Positions 1-8,847 of a stretch of 64,000 bases of DNA are shown here, piece by piece. Origin of the DNA: Planctellipticum variicoloris (lineage in GTDB: Bacteria > Planctomycetota > Planctomycetia > Planctomycetales > Planctomycetaceae); assembly GCF_030622045.1 (NCBI RefSeq), contig NZ_CP130886.1, positions 3,733,557 through 3,797,556 of the forward strand. The letters are read 5' to 3'. The notes beneath the pieces are model-generated. The model was not told the origin of the DNA. It saw only the letters and a program-made list of their open reading frames with translations, and did no database searches. Within the stretch, counting starts at the first letter, position 1; every line of letters begins with the position of its first letter. The translations under genes were made by a program, and so were the position numbers.

Positions 1-787
1 GATCGACAACCTTGTCGACGACCGTCATGTGAGGTTCGTGCAGAATGCTGATCGAGGGATAAACGATTTCGACGGCGCCCTTCGACTCCTGGACTTCGAG
101 GTAGGCTTCGCTCTCCATCGCCAGATGGACGTCGCCGATCCCTTTCTGGGCGAACGTCGTCGTCGCCCCGCGGGCGCCGGTGTCGAGGACCGGCACCTGC
201 AGGTAGAGTTTGCGGAGCAGTTCCCGCGCATCCGCTTCGGAACCGCCCCGCAGGACGACGCTACCCCAGGCGGCCAGCAGGCTCAATCGGCCGTTGCCGG
301 ACGTCTTGGGATTGGGGGTGATGATCTCGGTGCCGGGCCGAACCAGGTCGCCCCAGTCCTTGATCGCCTTGGGGTTTCCCTTGCGGACCACAAACACCAC
401 GGTGGAGGTATAGGGGAGCGAGCGGTTCGGCAGCCCGTCGTCCCAGCCTTCACGGAGCAGTCCCTGCTTGCGGAGGGCGTCGGTATCGGGCCAGAGCGAC
501 AGCGTCGCCACATCGGCTTCCAGGCCGTCGATAATGGCCCGGGCCTGACTCCCCGACGCGGCGTGCGACTGCTTGATCTCCAGGTCCACCCCGGTCTCCG
601 CTTTGTACAGCGGGACGAAGGCCTCGTTGAGATCCCGCCAGAGCTCCCGGGTGGGATCGTAAGAGACGTTGAGCAGTTCGAGCCTGGCGGGCGCCCCGGC
701 CGCCTTTTCCGGGCTTGGGCCACTGCAACCGGCCAGCAGCAGCAGCAGGGCGAAGAACAGCGTCAGCGAACGTTCGGGAGCGGGCAT
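1..787 (-). CDS. Sulfate/thiosulfate-type ABC transporter substrate-binding lipoprotein (partial)
   Basis: Solute-binding protein of the Sbp/CysP family, which captures sulfate or a related oxyanion outside the cytoplasmic membrane and delivers it to an ABC importer. The start is the ATG at 785-787. A short hydrophobic signal ends in a lipobox (L-A-G-C, Cys21), so the protein should be lipid-anchored. The family signature LLNVSYDPTREL lies at residues 38-49, followed by the S-G-S-Q-A-R and T-S-G-N-G-R segments that line the oxyanion site in this family. About 262 residues are visible; the C-terminus runs off the left edge. The DPTREL form is closer to Sbp than CysP, but this does not settle the ligand. 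No permease or ATPase gene is visible. Confidence 0.9.
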   Translation of the reverse strand, partial: MPAPERSLTLFFALLLLLAGCSGPSPEKAAGAPARLELLNVSYDPTRELWRDLNEAFVPLYKAETGVDLEIKQSHAASGSQARAIIDGLEADVATLSLWPDTDALRKQGLLREGWDDGLPNRSLPYTSTVVFVVRKGNPKAIKDWGDLVRPGTEIITPNPKTSGNGRLSLLAAWGSVVLRGGSEADARELLRKLYLQVPVLDTGARGATTTFAQKGIGDVHLAMESEAYLEVQESKGAVEIVYPSISILHEPHMTVVDKVVD

Positions 788-1348
788 TGGGCCACCATCA
801 CTTCGGGCTGGAAACAGATGTCACGGCGAAGAGAGATCGACCGTTCGGCCAACCCCACGATAATTCCATGACTTTATTGGTGGTAGTTTGTCGGAGAGCA
901 ATGGCGGATGCAACCATAACCGGCGGAATCTGCCTCCCGACAACGCAAAGCACGGAGGAATCCCTGACGAAATTCTTCGTTAATCGTTTTGTGACAGACA
1001 TTTGAGGCACATTGCGCAATGGACTGAGCCGGATGAATCGTAGATGGGATTTCGCGTGGCGGCGGTTTGGGTTGGCCTGGAAAAATCTCCGACTGCTTCA
1101 GTGCGGACTCTTGACAATCCGGCGATCACAAATACAATCCCGACTCAATTGGTGATCGAATTGTCGATTTCATTGCCATCGGAATGACGCCTGCAACCCG
1201 CAAACTCGGAATGCCGCACCGGCCGTCAAATCAGGGCCATCGCCGGAAAGGGAAAACCATGCTGTGTTGTCGCTGAGCCCCTCCCTCCCCCTCGACATCC
1301 GCCAGCTTTCGTGCATCAACCACAACCGAGAAGATTCGGAGATCCGCC
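788..1348. other. Intergenic region, divergent promoter space
   Basis: About 560 bases between two divergently transcribed genes, with lower GC than the flanking genes. It should hold both promoters. I see no gene, no RNA motif I can name, and no strong hairpin. Confidence 0.5.
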
Positions 1349-2497
1349 GTGAAGAAACTGTCTGTCCCGCCGATGAAGCCGAGCCCGCTGCGGGCGGCCT
1401 TCACCCTGATCGAGCTGCTCGTCGTGATCGCCATCATCGCGATCCTGATCGCGCTGCTCCTCCCCGCCGTCCAGCAGGCCCGCGAAGCTGCGCGGCGCAC
1501 GCAATGCCGTAACAATCTCAAGCAGATCGGGCTGGCCTTCCACAATTTCGAGAGCACCTACACCTACTTGCCGACCAGCCTGCGTCCGCCCACCGCCAAC
1601 ACGGTCCGACTGGCCCTGCTCACCGAATTGCTCCCCTACATCGAACAGGCCCCGTTGTTCAACAATTACAACCAGACGATTAACTGGAGCGTCGGGACCA
1701 ACATTCCGATCTCGCAGACGAGAATTGCGGCCTTTCAGTGCCCGTCCGACGTCGATGCGGGGGTGCTCGACACGGCGCCGCCCGGAAGTGCGTTCACTCC
1801 CAATATCGCGTCGACGAGCAGCTACTCCCCGATCTTTGGAATCGCCCCCGGAGTCTTCACGATCACCCTGGGGATTCCCGCCCCGGGCACGTTCGTCGAC
1901 CCGGCCGAACAGGCGCAGGGACTGGCCGCTCCTTACACGTACGTGGCGGGGTTCTTCCCCAAGAACGCGACCATCGATCCCGTCACCGGCCTGAAAACGC
2001 GACAGGGCAGGAAATTCCGGGACGTCACCGACGGTTTGAGCAACACCATCGCAATCGCGGAGTCCGCCGGGCGCCCCTTCGTCTATGTGCGGGGTCCCAA
2101 GAAATTGACGGGGGGGAACGCGCTGGTCGACACGGATTCCGCGTCGTCCAGCACCGACCGGCTCAACTCGGGGGGCTGGTCGCGCCCCGCCAGCGACATC
2201 ATTATTTTTGGCGAGACTCCCGCCGCGACCGGCGTGCTGGGGGGAGCGATCGCGATTAATGCGACCAACGGTCACAACATCCGCGGGCAGTCTTACGGCA
2301 GCGCTGGAATCGCTTCAACGATCCTCGGGCTGCCGATCGCCACCCACGGTACGGGCTCGCCATTCTCGTTCCACACCGGCGGAGCCCACTTCACGACGGG
2401 CGACGGGGCCGTCCGGTTCGTCAGCGAGAACGTGGACTTCCGGACCTTCGTCGGTCTCTGCACCCCCTCCGGCGGAGAAGTCCTGGGCGAGTTCTAG
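1349..2497 (+). CDS. DUF1559 domain-containing prepilin-like protein
   Basis: Member of the planctomycete-expanded DUF1559 family of exported proteins of unknown function. The N-terminus carries a type IV prepilin/pseudopilin segment ([17 protein letters not shown]) around residues 19-37, then the diagnostic [14 protein letters not shown] block. Near the C-terminus, H-T-G-G-A-H-F...D-G-A-V-R-F matches the H-X9-DG motif of the family. A GTG start at 1349 is preferred because GGAG sits 8 bases upstream; an ATG at 1373 is the alternative. At 382 residues it is of usual length. A transthyretin-like lipoprotein gene follows about 200 bases downstream, a common pairing in this phylum. Confidence 0.95.
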   Translation: MKKLSVPPMKPSPLRAAFTLIELLVVIAIIAILIALLLPAVQQAREAARRTQCRNNLKQIGLAFHNFESTYTYLPTSLRPPTANTVRLALLTELLPYIEQAPLFNNYNQTINWSVGTNIPISQTRIAAFQCPSDVDAGVLDTAPPGSAFTPNIASTSSYSPIFGIAPGVFTITLGIPAPGTFVDPAEQAQGLAAPYTYVAGFFPKNATIDPVTGLKTRQGRKFRDVTDGLSNTIAIAESAGRPFVYVRGPKKLTGGNALVDTDSASSSTDRLNSGGWSRPASDIIIFGETPAATGVLGGAIAINATNGHNIRGQSYGSAGIASTILGLPIATHGTGSPFSFHTGGAHFTTGDGAVRFVSENVDFRTFVGLCTPSGGEVLGEF

Positions 2498-2563
2498 AGA
2501 GTCGTCGCGCGTCGCGTTCCGGGAGCGCAACTCTCCCGGAATGCTCTCCATCGAAGCCAGAGA

Positions 2564-2586
2564 GGCGCCCCGGCGAACGGGGCGCC
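2564..2586 (+). terminator. GC-rich hairpin after DUF1559 gene
   Basis: Perfect 9-bp stem (GGCGCCCCG / CGGGGCGCC) with a 5-base loop, 67 bases after the stop codon at 2497. No T-tract follows, so it may be a processing or attenuating hairpin rather than an intrinsic terminator. Confidence 0.4.
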
Positions 2587-2699
2587 AGCTCGGCTCCGAT
2601 TCGTACGGAACAGGGAAATTCGCGGGGGAAAACTCCGACTCGATGGCCTGCGACCGACGGGCCGGGTGACGAATTTCGAGACTGGAAGGTCACAGAAGC

Positions 2700-3146
2700 A
2701 TGTCTGCAGAACGTCTCTCATCCCGCGGAATGTCGGCCCTTTGCGGCCTGCTGTCGATCGTGCTCGTCTGCGGCTGCGGAAAGAGCAAGCCCTGGGACAA
2801 AGTCGTCCCTGTCAAAGGCGCGGTGACCTATAAGGGGAAGCCGGTGAAAGACGCGGAGCTGGCCTTTTTTCCGGTTGTGGAGGAAGGCTTTCCCGAGTCG
2901 GTTCGTCCGTGGGCCAAAACGAGCGAGAACGGCGAGTTCGCCGTTTCGACCTACAACAACGGCGACGGCGCACCGACGGGGCGATACAAAGTGACCGTGA
3001 TTCACCATGAGATCGTCATCTCCGGAGGATCGATGGGCTCGAAGCCGAACGATCTCCCGAAGAAGTACGCCTCGAAAGACTCCACGGACCTGGTGATCGA
3101 CGTCGCCGAGGGAGAAACGACGCTCCCGCCGTTTGAGTTGAAGTGA
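2700..3146 (+). CDS. Transthyretin/carboxypeptidase-regulatory-like lipoprotein
   Basis: Small secreted lipoprotein (148 residues). The signal peptide ends in V-C-G-C (Cys26). The mature part is a single beta-sandwich of the carboxypeptidase-regulatory/transthyretin-like type: V-P-V-K-G-A-V-T-Y-K-G-K-P-V at about 37-50, T-S-E-N-G-E-F at 76-82, and P-T-G-R-Y-K-V-T-V further on. Such lipoproteins typically accompany DUF1559 genes in planctomycetes, as here. Function is unknown; a cell-surface or periplasmic structural role is inferred. GGAAGG lies about 11 bases before the ATG. Confidence 0.85.
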   Translation: MSAERLSSRGMSALCGLLSIVLVCGCGKSKPWDKVVPVKGAVTYKGKPVKDAELAFFPVVEEGFPESVRPWAKTSENGEFAVSTYNNGDGAPTGRYKVTVIHHEIVISGGSMGSKPNDLPKKYASKDSTDLVIDVAEGETTLPPFELK

Positions 3147-3348
3147 ATTCGGGGTTCGCCCGCGACGAAGAATTCCGTCCCCGAACGACGAGCCAACGGC
3201 TGACTGCAGCCTGGCGGAATTCAGGGAGACTGGGCGGCGGATTTCGAGTCCCGGGACTCTGAACGATCTCGCCCAGCGCGCTGGGGGCGGCCCAAAGCGG
3301 CCGACCCCAGCCACCCCAATTCAGATTCCATTTGCGTGTAACAAAGCC

Positions 3349-3798
3349 TTAGATGTCGATATTCACGGTGATCCCCTGATCGACGATTTCGACCGTCTTC
3401 GGAGAAGTCTTCGGGCTGGTCCACTCCTTCGGGAACGGATACTTCACCTGGGGCATCCCGCCAAACTTCCTCCCTTCTCCCGACAGTCGGGTGGCTTCCT
3501 CCAGCGAGATCGGACCTTCCTTGATGGCGCCGCCGCCGAGCACGACCTTGAACTTGCCCGCCGTGGCGCCGCGGTCGCCGTTGGTTGCGATCTTGAAATT
3601 GCCCTCCTCGTCGGTCACGCCCGAGCAGGGCTGGGCCTTCGAAGTCGTATCGGCGGGCATGAGCTGCACGACGATTTCCTTGAGCGGCTTGCCATCGACT
3701 TTCAGGTTGCCGGTGACGGGATACAGCTTCGGCGGGGCGATTCCCGGCGACGAGCACCCCAGCACGCACAGCAACAGCAAACCGATCGAACGACGCAT
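3349..3798 (-). CDS. Transthyretin/carboxypeptidase-regulatory-like lipoprotein
   Basis: 149-residue lipoprotein with lipobox L-G-C (Cys15). The mature region starts with Y-P-V-T-G-N-L-K-V-D-G-K-P-L, the usual first strands of the transthyretin-like fold, and has T-D-E-E-G-N-F and A-T-A-G-K-F-K-V-V motifs. The frame opens at 3903, but the start at 3798 is chosen because AGGAG lies 7 bases upstream of it. It is convergent with the similar lipoprotein at 2700-3146 and follows the TPR gene at 3905-5152 on the same strand. Function unknown. Confidence 0.85.
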   Translation of the reverse strand: MRRSIGLLLLCVLGCSSPGIAPPKLYPVTGNLKVDGKPLKEIVVQLMPADTTSKAQPCSGVTDEEGNFKIATNGDRGATAGKFKVVLGGGAIKEGPISLEEATRLSGEGRKFGGMPQVKYPFPKEWTSPKTSPKTVEIVDQGITVNIDI

Positions 3799-3904
3799 TG
3801 GATTTCTCCTCATGTCAGGGTTGTGGAACATGGTCGAGCCAGATTCTTCCAAAGGTCCTGCCGGCGGTCGGACTCCTCGGATTGGTTTCATTCTATGATT
3901 CATT

Positions 3905-5152
3905 CTAACGCGGCGACGCCCGTTGCCGCAGCGCGACGGTGACTTCGTCGTCGCCGACCAGTTCGGCCAGTTTGAGCAGCGACCGGCTGAATTCCGGGTC
4001 GTCGAACCCCTCTTCCGAGCGATTCATGGTCATGATGGCGGTGCTCAGGTCTTTGGAGACTTTGTAAATCTCCAGATATCTGGCGGACTCGTCGGGGCGG
4101 CCGAGCCGTCGCAGCAGGTCATGCAATTGAAAGTGTATCTGCCACCAGTAGGGATCGAGGGCAAACGCCCGCCGCAACGATCGTTCGGCCGATTCCAGAT
4201 CGCCAAGCGCATCTTCGCACCAGGCGCGAGCCCTCCAGAACCGCGCGTCCGCATCGGCCCGGTCGCTTGGAACGGCCTGCAACAGCATCTGCACACGTTC
4301 CAGGTCTCCGTCGGTGATGCTGCGATTCAGAAAATACGCCACCAGTTCCAGATTGTGCGGGTACTTCAGCAGCAGCTCTTCCGCCGGAGGAATGTGCTCG
4401 AAATCCGCCGCCCGTTCGAGGTCCGACTTGGCCTGCGACGTGTAAACCTGCAGCGCCTGCGCGACCTGAAAAGTCTCGTCGTCGGGATCGCCTTCGAGCC
4501 AGCGCGTATTGTGACGATAGAGCGAACCGCTGTAGAACCAGCTTGCACTGACCAGATAGACGTAGGACTCCGGACTCTCGCGACGGACCTCGATCGCCCG
4601 GCGGATCCGGCGAACCATCTCCGCCCGCTGCAGGGTCATCGCGTCGAAGAAGATGACCTGTTTGTGCGCGATCAGCACGCGAGGCTCCAGTTCCAGCACT
4701 TCATCGCAGGTCCGCAGGCCGTCCCAAGGGCGATTCAACTGTTCGAACTCCGCGACAGCCTTGCGAACCAGAGCACCCACCGCACGGCGATCGTCCCGCG
4801 GAACGCGATCGAGATATTGCACTACGCCGGCCCAGTCCTCGAGCCCTTCGGCCGCGCCGGCCCGATACAACCACGGTTCCGCCCTTGCCGGCTCAATGTT
4901 CGACCATTTTTCCGACAGCTCCGACAGCTCCCGCCACTTCTGGCGGGTGCTGAGCTCGCGGCACTCGCGATTGAAGTCAGCGACGGACACGCCGCGCCAA
5001 CTCGAATAAAACCATCGACCGGCGGGCGCGCCGACCATCAACGCGAGCAATGGCAGCAACAACCAGCGCAGCCGAACCCGCCGCCACGGTCGCCGAAGCG
5101 ACTGCAACTCCTCCTCGCGAGCTGATTTTACGACGGACTGTTGCATCGACAT
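3905..5152 (-). CDS. Membrane-anchored TPR protein
   Basis: About 415 residues with one N-terminal transmembrane helix (L-R-W-L-L-L-P-L-L-A-L-M-V-G) and then helical repeats of TPR type, for example R-A-E-P-W-L-Y-R-A-G-A-A-E-G-L, D-A-R-F-W-R-A-R-A-W-C-E-D-A-L-G-D-L-E-S-A-E and Y-W-W-Q-I-H-F-Q-L-H-D-L-L-R-R-L-G-R-P. It likely sits in the membrane with the repeats outside the cytoplasm as a protein-binding scaffold. It lies about 125 bases downstream of a CRTAC1-family gene on the same strand; the same TPR/CRTAC1 association occurs at 8848-12085. The start is ambiguous: ATG at 5152 (used), or an in-frame GTG at 5209 without a clear ribosome site. Confidence 0.8.
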   Translation of the reverse strand: MSMQQSVVKSAREEELQSLRRPWRRVRLRWLLLPLLALMVGAPAGRWFYSSWRGVSVADFNRECRELSTRQKWRELSELSEKWSNIEPARAEPWLYRAGAAEGLEDWAGVVQYLDRVPRDDRRAVGALVRKAVAEFEQLNRPWDGLRTCDEVLELEPRVLIAHKQVIFFDAMTLQRAEMVRRIRRAIEVRRESPESYVYLVSASWFYSGSLYRHNTRWLEGDPDDETFQVAQALQVYTSQAKSDLERAADFEHIPPAEELLLKYPHNLELVAYFLNRSITDGDLERVQMLLQAVPSDRADADARFWRARAWCEDALGDLESAERSLRRAFALDPYWWQIHFQLHDLLRRLGRPDESARYLEIYKVSKDLSTAIMTMNRSEEGFDDPEFSRSLLKLAELVGDDEVTVALRQRASPR

Positions 5153-5278
5153 CACTCGTTCTCGCGTCCGCTGCAGAACACGATTGCCGGCGTCCTCAAG
5201 ACTTTCCACGCGGGTCGCACGGTCGGAAGACGGACAACACCATCAGACCGCTGCTCGATCGATTCTACGACGCCATCC

Positions 5279-7078
5279 TTACGTTCCGCTCTCACTCCGT
5301 CGATCTCCCTGCAACGGTCCCTCCTCGCCGCGGGATTGTCGCAGTATCAGTTCGCGATTGACCGGCTGCGCCATGAGCGTCTGCCGCGAACCGTCGGGCC
5401 AGCGAATTTCCAGGTCCGCCGGCGACGCATCGACTCCCAACCCGAAAATCAGCGAGTCTTCGTGCGCGGAGCAGTAGCTGACGCCTCCGGCCAGCTCCTG
5501 AGTGAACGTCGCCTGTCCCTGGCGCAGCACGACCCGGGCGCCGATTCCGCGGCGATTGCCGGTCGCGATGCAACGCAGTTTCAGCCAGTTTCCTCGTTTC
5601 GAGTCGTTGCGGAGAATGGCCGTCGGCGAGTTCTGGTGGACTACGGCCAGATCCCAGTCCCCGTCTCCATCGAAGTCGCCTCGCGCCGCGCCGCGGCCGA
5701 TTCGTTTCTGCGCAAAGAAGGCGCCGGCCGTGGACGAACACTCGACGAAGCGAGGTCCTTCAAAGCTGAAGAGCTGCGGCGCCATTTCGTAGTCGTCCCC
5801 CTTCTGCCGCCAGTCGTCGACGTGCCCGTTCGTGACAAAAATGTCTTCGTGACCGTCCTGATTGAAGTCAGTCATGATCGTCCCGAATCCCAGATTCTTC
5901 AGGGTCGGCGTATGGAGGCCCGCCAGCCCGGTGATGTCCTGGAAACCCGTTGGGCCGAGGTTCTTGTAAAGCGTGTTCGATTCTTTGGTGAAATGCGTGC
6001 AGTAGAGATCGAGCCACCCGTTCCGGTCGTAATCCCCCAGTGCGACTCCCATACTGGCCTGTGCATGCCCGTCTCGACTCACGGCGCACCCCAGCAGATG
6101 GGCCGACTCGGCAAACCGCCCTGCCCCGTCGTTGACGAACAGAAAGTTCGGCGTGGTGTCGTTGGCCACATAGACGTCGGGAGAGCCGTCGTTGTTCAAG
6201 TCCGCGATCACAACCCCCAGGCCCTTGTTCTCAGGCCCGAACAGCCCGCGCGCACGCGCCTCCGCAGTGAAGGTCCCGTCTCCCTGGTTGAAGTAGCATT
6301 CGTCCGGGACCCCATCCACATGCATCGGATGGCACGTTCCCGGTTTGTCGGCGGTGCCGCACGGAATCGGATGATAGGGATCGTAGTCCACGTAGTTGCA
6401 GACGTAGAGATCGAGATCGCGGTCTCCATCCAGGTCGGCCCAGGCCGAACTGGAGCTCCACAGAGCGTTGGCCACACCGGCTGCGACGCTGACGTCCTGG
6501 TACGTCCCGTCTCCCTGATTCCGCAACAGCGAATTGGGTCCCACGTTGGTCACATAAATGTCGTCAAAGCCATCGTCGTCGAAGTCGGCGACCGACACTC
6601 CCTGACCGTACCCGGTTTCGACGATTCCAGACGAGAGGGCTACCGGTTCGAAGCGACCGGTGCGAACCTGCCGAAACAGTTGGTCCAGCGGTTCGCCATT
6701 CCGGTCCTCGGCCGCGGGATTCCCCCCCTGACACAGGTAGAGATCGAGCAGGCCGTCGCCATCGTAGTCCAGCCAGCCGGCGCCTCCCCCGGTCGCTTCC
6801 ACCATCAGCACGCGTCCCGAAGCGCCGTTGGCGTACGTGAACGCGACCCCAAGCTCCGCCGCAACTTCCTGAAACTCGGGAAATGTGGTCAGGCGATCCG
6901 GGGCCGGCTTAACGGAGCGTACCGGGAGAACAACGGGCGGAGCCGGAGCAACGACTTTCTGGGGAACTGCTACGACGACATCGATGGACGAGGCGTCCTC
7001 GGCCCCGCACCCCGACAGAACGCCGAACAGCAGCGCACCACGCAATACTTCCCGGAATGCCGAGGACTTTGCGACCAT
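5279..7078 (-). CDS. CRTAC1/ASPIC-UnbV family FG-GAP repeat lipoprotein
   Basis: 599-residue secreted lipoprotein (lipobox L-S-G-C, Cys24). It contains at least seven FG-GAP-type calcium loops of the form D-x-D-x-D-G-x-x-D-L/I (for example D-Y-D-G-D-G-L-L-D-L-Y, D-F-D-D-D-G-F-D-D-I-Y, D-L-D-G-D-R-D-L-D-L-Y, D-F-N-Q-D-G-H-E-D-I-F), expected to form a beta-propeller. The C-terminus is the ASPIC/UnbV domain (G-I-G-A-R-V-V-L...W-P-D-G-S-R-Q). Members are extracellular proteins of unknown role, often beside TPR genes. A TPR gene follows, and a DUF1559 gene precedes it on the same strand. No clear ribosome site precedes the ATG. Confidence 0.92.
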   Translation of the reverse strand: MVAKSSAFREVLRGALLFGVLSGCGAEDASSIDVVVAVPQKVVAPAPPVVLPVRSVKPAPDRLTTFPEFQEVAAELGVAFTYANGASGRVLMVEATGGGAGWLDYDGDGLLDLYLCQGGNPAAEDRNGEPLDQLFRQVRTGRFEPVALSSGIVETGYGQGVSVADFDDDGFDDIYVTNVGPNSLLRNQGDGTYQDVSVAAGVANALWSSSSAWADLDGDRDLDLYVCNYVDYDPYHPIPCGTADKPGTCHPMHVDGVPDECYFNQGDGTFTAEARARGLFGPENKGLGVVIADLNNDGSPDVYVANDTTPNFLFVNDGAGRFAESAHLLGCAVSRDGHAQASMGVALGDYDRNGWLDLYCTHFTKESNTLYKNLGPTGFQDITGLAGLHTPTLKNLGFGTIMTDFNQDGHEDIFVTNGHVDDWRQKGDDYEMAPQLFSFEGPRFVECSSTAGAFFAQKRIGRGAARGDFDGDGDWDLAVVHQNSPTAILRNDSKRGNWLKLRCIATGNRRGIGARVVLRQGQATFTQELAGGVSYCSAHEDSLIFGLGVDASPADLEIRWPDGSRQTLMAQPVNRELILRQSRGEEGPLQGDRRSESGT

Positions 7079-7099
7079 TGTCGTTGGCGTTTGCAGCAG

Positions 7100-7146
7100 A
7101 TGAAGACAAAGATCTCGCCGCCAACAAGGCTGTCGGCGGCGAGATC
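7100..7146 (-). terminator. Intrinsic terminator of the DUF1559 gene
   Basis: Perfect 12-bp stem (7111-7122 with 7135-7146, GATCTCGCCGCC / GGCGGCGAGATC), loop of 12, followed on the minus strand by TTTGTCTTC. It lies just downstream of the DUF1559 stop at 7184 and separates that gene from the CRTAC1 gene. Confidence 0.8.
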
Positions 7147-7183
7147 CCGTTCAGACGCATCCTGACGCAGCGATCGGAAGTTC

Positions 7184-8218
7184 TTAGAACTCACCGGCCG
7201 GGACGCCAGCACCGCGAGTTGCGATGGCCTGCAGCGTATTGATCCCGATGTTCTCGCTGAGGAACCGGACGGCACCGTCCGCCATCAGAATGTGAGCGCC
7301 GCCCACATGCGTGCTGCTGATCCCGTGGCACTGATTGGGATCGGCGTAGCCGTAACTCTGGTTCACGAGGTTTGCGGCGGTTGTGACCTGCATCGAACCG
7401 GCCCAGCCAACGTCCCCTGCGTAACTCTGAGGCTGCTGTTTGCCAACCGACCAGTGATGATCTTCCATGACAAGGATCGTATTGGACGTTCCATCGGTGA
7501 TGTCCCGAATCTTCGCCGTCCCCATGAAGCTGAAGACGCCATTCATGCTCTGCAAGTAGTTCTGCGAGTTGCCTTCTCCCCAGGCGTCCAGCGGCTGCCC
7601 GATGGTTTCCGTCCCAGTCTTCGTCAGCGGAATGCCTGGAACTCGTCCATCCTGCACCAGGCAGGATCGCCAGTCACCAGCGATGAACCCCAAGTTGCCG
7701 CTATAGTCGCTCCGACCGACCTGCATGTTGTTGTAAACGCCGCCACCGCTGCACCCGGCTACGGAGACGTTGACCTTGTTCGGCTGAGGATTGCTGGGAC
7801 ACATCAGGGCGGTGATCACGTTGGAAGCCGCAGTCGTGTTCTGCTGGGACGTCCAGCCAAAACTCCCGCCACTGCCCGAGCGATCGCTGAAATTGAACTG
7901 GTTGTAAAGGGGGGCCTGATCGAGGTATGGCAGGGCCATGACGATCCAGCCGAAGGCGCCATAGCCCTGCTGCCAGTTGCCGCCGGTCATTTCCGAAACA
8001 GGGCGGCCATCGTAGTTCTGAGGGAACTGGCCGAACGTGTCGTGATAATTGTGACAGGCCAGGCCGAGCTGCTTCAGGTTGTTCTTGCACTGAGTCCGGC
8101 GAGCCGCTTCGCGGGCCTGCTGCACAGCCGGCAGCAGCAGCGCGATCAGAATCGCGATGATGGCGATCACGACGAGCAGCTCAATCAACGTAAAGCCGCG
8201 CCACTTCGATCTCGTCAT
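7184..8218 (-). CDS. DUF1559 domain-containing prepilin-like protein
   Basis: 344 residues, same architecture as the gene at 1349-2497. A short basic N-terminus is followed by the prepilin-like helix (residues 8-28) and [14 protein letters not shown]. The C-terminal H-V-G-G-A-H-I-L-M-A-D-G-A-V-R-F-L-S-E-N motif is intact. The start is supported by GAGG about 9 bases upstream of the ATG. It has its own terminator (7100-7146), so it is probably a separate transcription unit between the two CRTAC1 genes. Molecular function unknown. Confidence 0.95.
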   Translation of the reverse strand: MTRSKWRGFTLIELLVVIAIIAILIALLLPAVQQAREAARRTQCKNNLKQLGLACHNYHDTFGQFPQNYDGRPVSEMTGGNWQQGYGAFGWIVMALPYLDQAPLYNQFNFSDRSGSGGSFGWTSQQNTTAASNVITALMCPSNPQPNKVNVSVAGCSGGGVYNNMQVGRSDYSGNLGFIAGDWRSCLVQDGRVPGIPLTKTGTETIGQPLDAWGEGNSQNYLQSMNGVFSFMGTAKIRDITDGTSNTILVMEDHHWSVGKQQPQSYAGDVGWAGSMQVTTAANLVNQSYGYADPNQCHGISSTHVGGAHILMADGAVRFLSENIGINTLQAIATRGAGVPAGEF

Positions 8219-8847
8219 TTTGGTGCATCCTCAAAAGCAAAAAATGGAAGGAAAGATCACCCCGCAAGGGCCGCCGACGAGAGTCCGCCTGATGGCTTGC
8301 CGCAGGATTTGCAAAATCGCCAACGGAAAAATTCGACTGAGAAACCGAATGCAGAAACCGTCGATCACGACCTTAGGATGCCTGAAACCGACAGGCTTGA
8401 TTCGCCCCGACCCGGAAAGCAAAAATGAATTTTTGAACACGGCAAATCGCCGTTGATAAGCTCGTACGATACCCAGTATTCGCTGAATCTTAAAGAAACC
8501 CAACCCCTCCAGCCTTACAACTCAGGAAGGCTGGTGGAGATCGGTCGAGATGACGACCTGACGTTCGCAGATTGCAGTTGGACGTCGAATCGACGAAGAC
8601 TAATCGATTCCAGACAAGCAGGTCAAACACAAAGTCTGGCGACAAAAGCAAATTTTTCGAAAAACTCCGCCAGCAAGCCGTGAAGCGGGTCGAAAAATGC
8701 CGCAGAGCCCTCGGTTCCGCCGCCAAATCGGTGTCGGCGGCCGTCCCGAGACGCCAATTTGCGGCAAAACGCGCCTCCCGAGGAGCAGTTCGAGTTCCCC
8801 CCGGAATTCAGGCGTGAAAAACGACGCCGATTCCGCACGATGGCATT
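8219..8847. other. Intergenic region, no gene seen
   Basis: About 630 bases between the DUF1559 start and the stop of the upstream CRTAC1 gene (both minus strand). It is noticeably more A-rich than the coding DNA near 8230-8500 and presumably holds the DUF1559 promoter and a long leader. No convincing open frame, RNA or repeat was recognised. Confidence 0.45.

Noticed and set aside
5141-7165. Long open frame antisense to the CRTAC1 gene at 5279-7078
   Set aside because: Sense frame holds repeated calcium loops and a lipobox; the antisense product has no recognisable domain.
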